Made by a program: the position numbers and the translations under genes
Origin: Christiangramia echinicola DSM 19838
GTDB taxonomy: Bacteria > Bacteroidota > Bacteroidia > Flavobacteriales > Flavobacteriaceae
Direction: 5' to 3'
Assembly (NCBI RefSeq): GCF_000423065.1
Contig: NZ_AUHG01000012.1
Location: 124,001-188,000 of the forward strand
DNA: 64,000 bases
The notes under the pieces: model-generated
Database searches by the model: none
Told to the model about the DNA's origin: nothing
Seen by the model: the letters and a program-made list of their open reading frames with translations, nothing else
In this document: positions 16,651 to 25,800 of the stretch, piece by piece
How positions within the stretch are numbered: position 1 is the first letter of the stretch
How the letters are laid out: every line of letters starts with the position of its first letter

Positions 16651-18054
16651 TTAAACTTCAGTTTCTGCCCATTTACCTCTTCTAAAGAACCATAAACTTA
16701 CCAGGGCATGAAGGGAATGGCAAAAAGCGATAGATATAAAAATACCCAGCATTTCAAGATTGAAATATTCTGCCAGGAAATAGGCCATAGGAATTTCAAG
16801 TAACCAGAAAACCCCAATATTTATATAAGAAGGGGTTTTAGTATCACCAGCACCGTTAAATGCCTGTACCATTACCATACCTACTCCAAAAAACACATAG
16901 CCAATGGCAATTATTTTTAATCCCAACGCGGCAATTTGCTGAACCTCTTCATTTGGTGTGAACCAGGAGGCAAACACATCCCCCCATAATAAATAGAGCA
17001 AGGTTACAATTCCTAGAAACCAGGCATTATATTTTGCGGTTAGCCATACCGATATTTTTGCTCTTTTAATTTTATGAGCACCCATATTCTGACCTACCAG
17101 AGTCGCTGCAGCCGCAGATAAACCCCAGGCCGGCATTAAGCTGAACATTAAAATACGAAATGAAATGGTAAACCCGGCCACAGCACTACTCCCGAATTCT
17201 GCCACAATTCTGGTAAGAAATATCCATGCAACCGAATCTATAAGAAATTGGCCCATCCCTCCCGCTGATATCGAAACTATCTTTTTAATGGTCTTCCATT
17301 GCAGAATCAGGTTTTCCTTTAAGATCACCAGACTATGCTTTCCATTTAAGAGGTGATATACCTGGTAGATAACTCCAATACTTCTGCCTGTTGTTGTAGC
17401 GATGGCTGCTCCTTCTAATCCATAACCCTCAAAACTTCCCAATCCAAAAATTAATAATGGATCAAGAATAATATTCAAACCATTAGATAACCACAAGGTA
17501 CGCATGGCTAAATGTGGTAATCCCGCTCCTCTAAAAGCTCCATTAATTAAAAACAGGAGCATGATAGCTGTATTACCGGCAAAAATAATTCTGGTGTAAT
17601 TTACTCCTCCTACAATAACATTTTCTGAAGCCCCCATTAACCGCAGAATTTCTTCAGCAAAAAACCAACCTGTAATCCCTAGAATTATAGATATTAGGCC
17701 ACCAAATATTAGAAGCTGAAATGCAGTACTGCCCGCTCTTTTAAAGTCTTTCTCGCCAAATCTTCTGGAAATCAATGCCGTGGCAGCCATGCTTATTCCA
17801 ACTCCAATGGAATAAATAATTATTATTACCGCTTCTGTAAGTCCAACTGTTGCCACTGCATCTTCACCGAGTCTACCTACAAAGAATATATCTACAACTG
17901 CAAAAAGAGATTCCATGATCATTTCCAGGATCATAGGAACAGAAAGTAATAATATACCTCGGCGAATATTAATTCTTGTATAATCCTGTTCCTTACCAGA
18001 TATAGCAAGTTTTAAAAGCTTCCAGAATTCAACAAATTTTTTAATTATATTCAA
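16651..18054 (-). CDS. MATE family efflux transporter
   Basis: A 467-residue inner-membrane protein with twelve membrane segments in two similar halves, as expected for multidrug and toxic compound extrusion (MATE) antiporters. The first half begins RGILLLSVPMILEMIMESLFAVVDIFFVGRLGEDAVATVGLTEA, the usual N-lobe signature, and the second half has AGFTISFRILMFSLMPAWGLSAAAATLVGQNMGA. They use a sodium or proton gradient to export organic cations; substrate unknown. It is transcribed alone. Confidence 0.94.
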   Translation of the reverse strand: MNIIKKFVEFWKLLKLAISGKEQDYTRINIRRGILLLSVPMILEMIMESLFAVVDIFFVGRLGEDAVATVGLTEAVIIIIYSIGVGISMAATALISRRFGEKDFKRAGSTAFQLLIFGGLISIILGITGWFFAEEILRLMGASENVIVGGVNYTRIIFAGNTAIMLLFLINGAFRGAGLPHLAMRTLWLSNGLNIILDPLLIFGLGSFEGYGLEGAAIATTTGRSIGVIYQVYHLLNGKHSLVILKENLILQWKTIKKIVSISAGGMGQFLIDSVAWIFLTRIVAEFGSSAVAGFTISFRILMFSLMPAWGLSAAAATLVGQNMGAHKIKRAKISVWLTAKYNAWFLGIVTLLYLLWGDVFASWFTPNEEVQQIAALGLKIIAIGYVFFGVGMVMVQAFNGAGDTKTPSYINIGVFWLLEIPMAYFLAEYFNLEMLGIFISIAFCHSLHALVSLWFFRRGKWAETEV

Positions 18055-18128
18055 GAGAAGAAGTTATAACTAATGAAATATAAATTTATCTAATTTTAAA
18101 ACTGACAGGTTTCAAACTGTAAAAAAAA

Positions 18129-18155
18129 CAGGAACCAGTAAGTAACCAGTTCCTG
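18129..18155 (-). terminator. terminator after the DinB-like gene
   Basis: CAGGAAC (18129-18135) pairs with GTTCCTG (18149-18155), with a small internal loop and an extra GT/AC pair. On the reverse strand it is followed by eight T residues. Confidence 0.8.
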
Positions 18156-18180
18156 ATTTCATTTAAACTTCAAAGTATTT

Positions 18181-18819
18181 TTAAGATTGTGGAAAATCAG
18201 GGTTAGATTTCACATCCTCAATTTGTGCCGTATGCCTGGCAGAATGACCAGCCAGAAAAAGAACTGTCTGGTAGGCATCGATCTTTCCAAAAGGAAATTC
18301 ATTAACGTAATTCCGCATATCTACATCTGAATCTTTCAGCCAGTCTATTAACGTTTCCCTTTGTTGGTTAAATGCTTCCACAGCTTCATTTGCTTTTGAA
18401 AACTTTCCCGAAGGTTGAAATTGATCCTGAGTCTGGATCTTACCACTTCTATCGGTGATCAAGGCAACCACCTGATCATCAGTCATCTTCACTTCTTCTT
18501 TTAATTCTGGTGTTTCTCCGTCTTGAAATCTAGCTTCAAGCATAGACTTAAGTGCTCCTTCTACAATAACAACATGCTCAACAACTTCAGCAACAGACCA
18601 GCTTTCCGCATCAGGCTTAAAGGTCATTTGTTCTTCAGATAAGCCTTCAACACTTTCTTCTAGACTTTCCTGGGTTTCTTTCAGATATTCAAAAACATCG
18701 ACCTTGTCAATAATTATTTCTACTCCCATGTCTTTTCGCTGGCTAGTCTGGCAATTTTTATGACTTACATAATCTGAAGAGAAAAATGCAAGACTTAAAA
18801 AAGTGATTAAAATTTTCAT
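18181..18819 (-). CDS. DinB-like (DinB_2) family protein
   Basis: A 212-residue four-helix protein of the DinB/YfiT superfamily, whose members carry three metal-binding histidines and often act as thiol S-transferases. Visible candidates are the His in SVAEVVEHVV and the HxxxH pair in AGHSARHTAQ. The first 30 residues (MKILITFLSLAFFSS) look like a signal peptide; alternatively translation starts at the Met of MGVEIII (codon 31) and the protein is cytosolic. The mature length of about 180 fits the family. Function in this organism is unknown. It ends at a clear terminator. Confidence 0.8.
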   Translation of the reverse strand: MKILITFLSLAFFSSDYVSHKNCQTSQRKDMGVEIIIDKVDVFEYLKETQESLEESVEGLSEEQMTFKPDAESWSVAEVVEHVVIVEGALKSMLEARFQDGETPELKEEVKMTDDQVVALITDRSGKIQTQDQFQPSGKFSKANEAVEAFNQQRETLIDWLKDSDVDMRNYVNEFPFGKIDAYQTVLFLAGHSARHTAQIEDVKSNPDFPQS

Positions 18820-18885
18820 AATTAATGTATTAAATTAATATTCAGTACTAAAATATACCTCTCAATCAGGTATGATTATCTGGAG

Positions 18886-19257
18886 TTATAGTCCTTTCTT
18901 ATTGAGCAGCGCTACATAAGTGCGTAACTCTTTAAATTTTGTGTCATCTATTTCTGAAAATACATAGACATCACAAAAAGCATATTTCTTCTTTTTACCA
19001 GGTTCTACATAGAATTCCACGATACCTTCAACAACAGATCTATCGTCTGAAATTATCATTTCGTTTACAAAAATTTCGGTTGGACCACCATGGCGCATCC
19101 TGTCTAAAGATTTTTCAAAATCTTTCCTACCTGAAATTAATTTCTCCCCGACGATATTCCATACTATATCGTCTGTCACGCTATTAGCCAGGAATTCAGT
19201 ATCACAATTTGCGAAGGCCTCATTGAACTTTTTTAAAAGTTTTTCTCTTCCCTTCAT
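18886..19257 (-). CDS. NTF2-like (SnoaL-type) protein
   Basis: A 123-residue protein with the cone-shaped NTF2-like fold: an N-terminal helix with EKLLKKFNEAFANCDTEFLANSV, then DDIVWNIVGEKLISG, and C-terminal strands VVEGIVEFYVE and KKYAFCDVYVFS. This fold is used by many small enzymes and ligand-binding proteins, so no reaction can be named. It begins 4 bp after the stop of the upstream VOC gene (19262-19642), so the two are probably co-transcribed and translationally coupled. Confidence 0.82.
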   Translation of the reverse strand: MKGREKLLKKFNEAFANCDTEFLANSVTDDIVWNIVGEKLISGRKDFEKSLDRMRHGGPTEIFVNEMIISDDRSVVEGIVEFYVEPGKKKKYAFCDVYVFSEIDDTKFKELRTYVALLNKKGL

Positions 19258-19261
19258 GGCC

Positions 19262-19642
19262 CTAATTGTTTTGTTCTATCAAAGAAAGTATATTTCCAGC
19301 GGGATCTCTGAACCATGCAATAGCGGGTGAATCTGGCCCGCGATGAATACCCTTTTCATTAGTTTTAATTTTCCCTTCATAAGTTTCAAACTTCACCCCT
19401 TTTTCTATTAGATCATCTACCTGTTTCTCCAAATCTGGCACATAAAAATTTAAAACAGTAAAATCTGCCGGCTGATGATCCTCCTTTGGATAAATTAGGA
19501 CCGAACAATGTTCCGGATCTAGTTCCAGTAGCCCCATTTTATTTTGTCTCAGGGTAATTCCTAAGACCTGACCGTAAAAATCCCTGGTTTTTTCCATATC
19601 ATTGGTAGAAAATGTAGAAAAAGCTTCACAATTCTTAAGCAT
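19262..19642 (-). CDS. VOC (glyoxalase/bleomycin resistance) family protein
   Basis: A 126-residue protein with two beta-alpha-beta-beta-beta modules. The first begins AFSTFSTNDMEKTRDFYGQVLG, and the C-terminal strand WFRDPAGNILSLIEQN carries the usual Glu metal ligand region. VOC proteins include glyoxalase I, dioxygenases and drug-binding proteins, so no specific function is claimed. It is first in a two-gene unit with the NTF2-like gene. Confidence 0.88.
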   Translation of the reverse strand: MLKNCEAFSTFSTNDMEKTRDFYGQVLGITLRQNKMGLLELDPEHCSVLIYPKEDHQPADFTVLNFYVPDLEKQVDDLIEKGVKFETYEGKIKTNEKGIHRGPDSPAIAWFRDPAGNILSLIEQNN

Positions 19643-19838
19643 AGATCTGGTTTTTAGGTTTTTAACCTTATAAATTTACATTAATATTTTAAAATATTTA
19701 GAATTATGATTCAGACTTCCAGATAATGATGTGAGCCTAACTTTTTGATTATAAGAAAGTAAAACAAGATCAATTCAACATATTTATGTTCTGTTTGGAA
19801 AAGCTTAAATTTGAACACAAACTACAGATCATATTACT

Positions 19839-20498
19839 ATGGAAGTTCAGGAAATACTCGGTGAAAATTCTATTGCAAACAGGTTTATTTCTCAATTGAG
19901 AGATACCAGCATTCAGAATGACCGGATGCGTTTCAGAAGGAATATTGAAAGGCTTGGTGAAATTATGGCTTATGAACTAAGTAAAGAACTGGAATATGAA
20001 ACTGCTGAGGTAAATACTCCTCTTGGAAAATCTAAAGTTCCCATGCCTAAAAATGAACTTGTGATCTGTTCCATTCTTAGGGCTGGTCTTCCCTTACACC
20101 AGGGAATTTTAAATTACTTTGATGATGCTGAAAATTCATTCATTTCAGCTTATAGACATCATCCCGATAATGATGAGAATTTTGAGATCCTCGTAGAATA
20201 CCTTGCCTCACCTTCCCTCGAAGGTAAAACTCTTATTCTGGCCGATCCTATGCTCGCTACGGGTAGATCTTTCAGCAATGTCTTAAAAGCTCTTGAGCCT
20301 ATGGGAAAACCAGCCAGGATACATCTGGTTTCGGTTATTGGATCTTATGAAGGTGTAGAATATTTAAAAACTGAATTTCCTGAAAATTCGAAATTATGGA
20401 TCACTACCATAGATCATGAATTAGACAAGAACGGCTATATAGTTCCTGGATTAGGAGACGCAGGCGATCTTTGCTACGGAAATAAACTTCAGCATTAG
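19839..20498 (+). CDS. upp: uracil phosphoribosyltransferase
   Basis: A 219-residue enzyme of pyrimidine salvage that makes UMP from uracil and PRPP in the cytosol. The PRPP-binding loop is ADPMLATGRS (about 135-144), and the uracil-binding C-terminal motif region reads YIVPGLGDAGDLCYG. CSILRAGLPLHQGI matches the other conserved block. Length matches Upp (about 208-220). It is monocistronic, convergent with the tamL gene with a 4-bp overlap of the coding ends (20495-20498). Confidence 0.97.
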   Translation: MEVQEILGENSIANRFISQLRDTSIQNDRMRFRRNIERLGEIMAYELSKELEYETAEVNTPLGKSKVPMPKNELVICSILRAGLPLHQGILNYFDDAENSFISAYRHHPDNDENFEILVEYLASPSLEGKTLILADPMLATGRSFSNVLKALEPMGKPARIHLVSVIGSYEGVEYLKTEFPENSKLWITTIDHELDKNGYIVPGLGDAGDLCYGNKLQH

Positions 20499-22816
20499 AA
20501 CGGGTAACCTATTCCGAAATTAAAAACAGGACTACCAAAATCGTTCACCCATCTTCCACCAGCAGGTTTCCTAGGATCATGTAATGGGAAAGCCAGGTCG
20601 AATCTTATTACAAAGCTCTGAATATCTATTCTTAATCCTGCTCCTGTTCCAATACCAAGCTCATTAATAAAATCTGATTCAAATTTACCTGAACCGCCTT
20701 CGACATTTGTAGTTTCAGGATTGGCATCTGAAGTCCAGACATTTCCGGCATCTACGAAAAAAGCTCCATTTAGATAGGTAATAATAGGAAACCTGTATTC
20801 TGCGTTTGCTTCAAAACGAATATTACCAGTTTGATCACGGTAACCTAAATTGTTAATCTCATCGTCATCGACACCATCCATTTCCTGCTGTATACTGACT
20901 TTATTCGGATTAAAAGTTCCAGGACCTAAAGTACGAGTATTAAACGCCCTAACACTATAGGGACCACCAGAGAAATACTGCTTGCTAAAAGGCATCACAT
21001 CAGAATTCCCGTATGGTATCCCATATCCTGCAAATAAACGGGTAGCGATAACATTCCCGCCACCAAGACGTAAATGATATCTTAGATCCATATCGAGTTT
21101 AGCATATTGCGCATATTCCAGGCCGAGAATTTCCTTTTTACCATTCTCAGTTTCCTTACCAAACAGGCTGATAGTATTTCCGGCGATGTCAAAATTGGTA
21201 TTAACAAAAAAGACATTACGTTTTGCAGTGTCTATCATCCCATTATAGATAAAGGAATAAGTAAGTCCCGCAATGAACTCCTGATCAAAACTGCTTTGTA
21301 AAAAGGGATTATCATCCAAGACCTCCTGAAATTCTGAACTCACATTATTAAGCCTAACATAATTGAGACTTATTGGATTGATCTCATGAGTGACATACCT
21401 GTTGGCATTCCAGAAGTAACCGAAGGAAGAATTAAGAGATGCCAGACTAAACAACTGGCTTCTTCTTAAAATATCCCCTCCCAGACTTATTTTGGTCTTT
21501 GGGATATCATATTGAAAAAAGTTATTATTAATCTTTACAGGGAACAGTAATCTTGGAACTATAAGGTCATTGGTTACCCCTAATTGAAGAGAATTTCTTC
21601 CAGGTACATTACTGTCTCCTATTTGAACTTCGTACCCAAGGTTGACAGAAATATTCAAAGTTTCTCCACCTTTAAATAAATTCCTGTTCACAAAGGTTAG
21701 CGCAAGGTGTGGCCCGGCAAAACTGTTAGATTTAGTTACAGCCTGCAGTTCGGCCCTGATGGCTCTTTTTTTAAGTGGTGAAAGGAAAATATTTGCCTCC
21801 AATAAACCCAGGCTGTCTGTAGCTAAAGTATCTACTTCATCATACCTTATATTTACAAACTTATAAACCCCTATAGTTCCTAGCCTCCTACTGGTATTCC
21901 TGGACTTTACAGGATCATAATAATCACCTGTTTCAATTAAAATATAGGGATCCAGGTACTCTGGCTTAAAAAATAATTCTTCCTGAAGGTAATTTTTATC
22001 CTTATATCTCTTATAGTTTTTGCTCAATGTATCCTGGTCTACATTGTAATTTGGATACACATTTACATTAGATATCTGGTATGGTATTACAGATTTTGGA
22101 GGAACATCCTTTTTTAATCGTAAAAACAGGTCAAATTTCTTTTTATCATATTGATTAGTATCTGCTTCGAAAATTAAAAATCCGGGGTTAAAATTATAGT
22201 ATCCTTCTTTTTTAAGTTGAAGATCTATACGTTCACGTTCTTCCTTTAACTCCGGCAGGTCAAAACGCATCCCCTCCTCGAGTACAGTATCATCAAGATT
22301 ATTTTTAATGTCTTTATAGACCAATAGAGAATCTGTGTCTAACTGATAGGTCTCCATTGTGTAAGGCGTTGCCACATTTAAAGTAAATGAGGTTGAAGCT
22401 GTCTTTGATTCTTCATTAGTTTCTGAATTTGAGTCTACTCTGCTATAGAAAAAACCTCGATTTTCTAATCTGTTCAATAATAGGTCTTCAGTATTTTGTA
22501 GGTCAACATCTGAAAGATAAACAGGTTCTTCTCCAATTTTCTTATTCAGGAACTTATTGATGAAACCTGGTTTTTCTCGTTGAGATTTATAATGAAAATA
22601 TAAACCGGGACGCATACCAAGAATTTTAGAATTTGGCTGGGGTCTAAGAACATTTTCTAATTCTGTTCTTAGCTTCGGTTGATCTGCGATCGTTGAATCC
22701 TGCTCAAATTTAACTTCAGCTCCGGTATAAAGAAGTTCATCCTCAGGAATAAATTTCTCCACGCTGCAGGCTTGTATAATAGCCAGGATAATTATTAATG
22801 CTGAATATCTAATTTT
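20495..22816 (-). CDS. tamL: TamL: lipid-anchored TamA/BamA-family outer-membrane protein
   Basis: A BamA-superfamily (Omp85) outer-membrane barrel of about 773 residues. The longer open frame begins at 22861, but the Met at 22816 gives a standard lipoprotein signal (MKIRYSALIIILAIIQAC, Cys17 acylated); lipid-anchored TamA homologues of this kind are called TamL in Bacteroidota. POTRA-like repeats fill about residues 20-330, and the C-terminal half is the 16-strand barrel ending FNFGIGYPF with a terminal aromatic. The start at 22816 overlaps the stop of tamB by 8 bp, showing translational coupling. With TamB it is expected to help insert or move envelope proteins or lipids across the periplasm. 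Confidence 0.9.
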   Translation of the reverse strand, partial: KIRYSALIIILAIIQACSVEKFIPEDELLYTGAEVKFEQDSTIADQPKLRTELENVLRPQPNSKILGMRPGLYFHYKSQREKPGFINKFLNKKIGEEPVYLSDVDLQNTEDLLLNRLENRGFFYSRVDSNSETNEESKTASTSFTLNVATPYTMETYQLDTDSLLVYKDIKNNLDDTVLEEGMRFDLPELKEERERIDLQLKKEGYYNFNPGFLIFEADTNQYDKKKFDLFLRLKKDVPPKSVIPYQISNVNVYPNYNVDQDTLSKNYKRYKDKNYLQEELFFKPEYLDPYILIETGDYYDPVKSRNTSRRLGTIGVYKFVNIRYDEVDTLATDSLGLLEANIFLSPLKKRAIRAELQAVTKSNSFAGPHLALTFVNRNLFKGGETLNISVNLGYEVQIGDSNVPGRNSLQLGVTNDLIVPRLLFPVKINNNFFQYDIPKTKISLGGDILRRSQLFSLASLNSSFGYFWNANRYVTHEINPISLNYVRLNNVSSEFQEVLDDNPFLQSSFDQEFIAGLTYSFIYNGMIDTAKRNVFFVNTNFDIAGNTISLFGKETENGKKEILGLEYAQYAKLDMDLRYHLRLGGGNVIATRLFAGYGIPYGNSDVMPFSKQYFSGGPYSVRAFNTRTLGPGTFNPNKVSIQQEMDGVDDDEINNLGYRDQTGNIRFEANAEYRFPIITYLNGAFFVDAGNVWTSDANPETTNVEGGSGKFESDFINELGIGTGAGLRIDIQSFVIRFDLAFPLHDPRKPAGGRWVNDFGSPVFNFGIGYPF

Positions 22817-25800
22817 CATCTTCTGTATTCTCTTCATCTTTAGATTGATTGGCATCCTCATTTTTTACTTTTTCCATCACAGCCTTCTCAAACATATTTT
22901 TAAACTTGTTGAACTCTTTGGTGAAAATTAACGCAATTCCGCTTACAACCAGCTGGCCATCAATTACATTTTCATACTGATTCTTGCTGAATCCTTTTAT
23001 GCGCCAAACTCCAGATGCATCAAGTAAATAGGAAATACTAACATTACCAATTACAGGGCTTGTCTCCTGCCCTTCCATATTCCCTCCCTGGATATCAACT
23101 TCACTACCTACTTCTACAATTAATCTATCTTCCAGAAAAGCTTTCTGTGCAGTGATCCCTAATTGAGTTCTATCCTGCGCACTTTCTCCCTGGTAATCTG
23201 TAAAACTATCTACATCAAAATTAAGCTGAACGCCACTTTCACCCATGATCTTACTGGAAAGCATGTTCAATTGATCTGATAATGCTGAATTTAAATTATC
23301 CCGCGCCACGGCCAATGTTCCACCGGCGCTACCATCACTTCCAGATTCTGGAAAGAACCTGTTTAAGACCAATAATGAAAATACCTGCTTATTTAATTCC
23401 TGCTCCTGATTGTTTAATTGTTGTACTCTTCCAAAGATCTCCCCACCGGCAACGCCTTGCTCAGACTCTGGCATATCCAGGCCAAAAGTGATTTTTGGTT
23501 CCATTAGGTCTCCGTCGACATTCAGATAGACCAGAAAAGGCAATTTTCGCTGATATCTGTCTAATTCATTGTTATCTGAACTGGAAATGCTTGAAGCCAT
23601 TAATGAGGAAGCAGAAGTTTCCACTGTATAAATAGCCCTTACATCCAGCTGGGCATCAAACGGATCGCCAGCCCAGGATACTCTACTACCATCGGCTATA
23701 TCGAACCTTCGTTTCACCAGGTTATATAAGCTCATTTCGTAAAACCCATCATTGATCTCATAGATACCGGTCAAGGCAGTACGCCCGTTAGGATACATGT
23801 TAAAGATAAGATCCCCTTCGCCCTGGACCTGGAATTTATCGCCTGTTTCCTGGTTTATAATGACATTAAACTTTGCGCCTTCATTCACAGATATCCTTGT
23901 GAAAATATCATATCCAGAAACGACGTAAGATTCCTCTTCGGTTTGGGAAAGAATCGCATCTGGATCTTCCTTATTTACGAAAATCACCACTCCATCTCTT
24001 TCCTTGATCTGGAGTTCGGTTTCTGGGACTACATAGGTGAAATTGGTGCTTTCTTTCACATCCAGGTTCATATTCACCTTCGGTAAATTTAGGTCTCCAT
24101 TTATTTGAGCATCTACATCTACAACAGCCGTTCCGTAGAATAGACTATTATCTTCTTCTGTAGAATTTAAAAGCTTAAAATTAGTAGCCTGGACATCCAG
24201 ATTAAAATTAGGATTTAGCAATTTTTCAGTAAGTACTTCTCCGTTAACTACAATCGAATTATTATTAGAATCATCAATATTGAAATCACTAAAATAAACC
24301 CCCGCATTATCCAGTTTCAAGTGTTCATTTGGAAGTATAAAAACAGCGTTTAAGAATGCAACATTAAATTTAGCTTCATTAAAATCGAGACTTCCATTAT
24401 ATTCAGGTTCTAAAAGTGTACCATCTAAACTGAAGTTTCCAGAAAAACTTCCGCTACCATTTTTAATTTCACCCTGAGAAAATCCTTCCAGCGCAGACAT
24501 TTGCACTTTATTTAAGTCCAGGGTCATATTGAGTTTTGCAGACGGTTCTGCAGCCGTATATGATCCCGTAAGGTCCAGGTCTACTTCTCCACCCTTTACA
24601 GCCAAATCGAAATCATAAGTACTAAAGCCAGAAGAATTACCTTCCAGGCTCAAAGTATTAAGATTGACTCCAAGTATTTTAAATTGATTGATCTCCATAT
24701 CTGCAAGTAAACCAGTTTCACCAAATGGATCCTCATAAACTATATTTCCATTAAGCTGGCCCTCGGCAAGCACATTTTCAGGATTAAAATAATTTAGTAA
24801 AGCTTCCAGTTTAAAGTTTCGAAAATCTAGGCTTAAATGTTCCTTTTCGATACCTGCCTTATCATTACTTAGTTGCATCTCCTGATTATTCCTGGAGATC
24901 TTAAAATTCTGAAAGTCCAGATATCCTGTATCAAAACTTACCTGGTTGGATTTATCTATAGTCCATGGATTGGCGTTCAATATTAGATCCTGAGGGTTAA
25001 TATGATATTTCAAAGTATCACCTTGAAAATTCAATTCAGAATTTACGTGCAATAATTCTTTTTCGTCATATATAGATGAAAAGTCAAGGTTTAGTTTTCT
25101 GTTAACAACATCTCCTTTCAAAATTGTCTTTTTAATAGCTAAGGGGCCTGCATCCAGTTCATTAAATGCCAGATCGAAATTAAGATCGTTAGGGTCTGAC
25201 TTCATGTTGATCTGTAAACTATCAATTTTACTACTATAGTAATCTATATATGGAATTGAAATAGATGCGTCCATGATTCGATCCTGTTCCCTGAAATCTA
25301 CATTTATATCTACCGTATCAAGTTCTTCAAGATTCACCAGGAATACCTCATTAAGCAATGGAGCCTGACTAATTTTTGCATCAAGTTTCATGTTCACAGG
25401 ATTAATAATAGAGTCCTCCTGGTAATTTTCTGTGATATATCTTTTAAAATGCCTGTTAATGGCCTGTGAAAAAGCAACAGGACTGGCATTAGACTGAAGG
25501 TTTAGATCCAGGATCCTGTTATTGATATTTAAAGAGGTGGTATCTTCTCTTACAAACGCTGAGGCATCAAAGCTTCCTAAAAGATAAGTTTCATTATTAT
25601 ATACCGCCACACCATCGATAATCTCTGCCTCCATTTCATATTGAGAAGAATTTCCCTGGAACCATCCATTAAGAGTAAATCCGGTTTTTATTTCTTTCTG
25701 AGTTATTCCAAGCGATTCAAGATTTGCTCCTTCCAGGACCAAATTAATATCGAATCTTGGGGAAACCGAATCTAATTTGATCTGTGTTTCAGACCTAAAA

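Noticed and set aside
19683-19698. 16-bp AT-only palindrome upstream of upp
   Set aside because: Perfect but made only of A and T in AT-rich DNA, so it is likely by chance.
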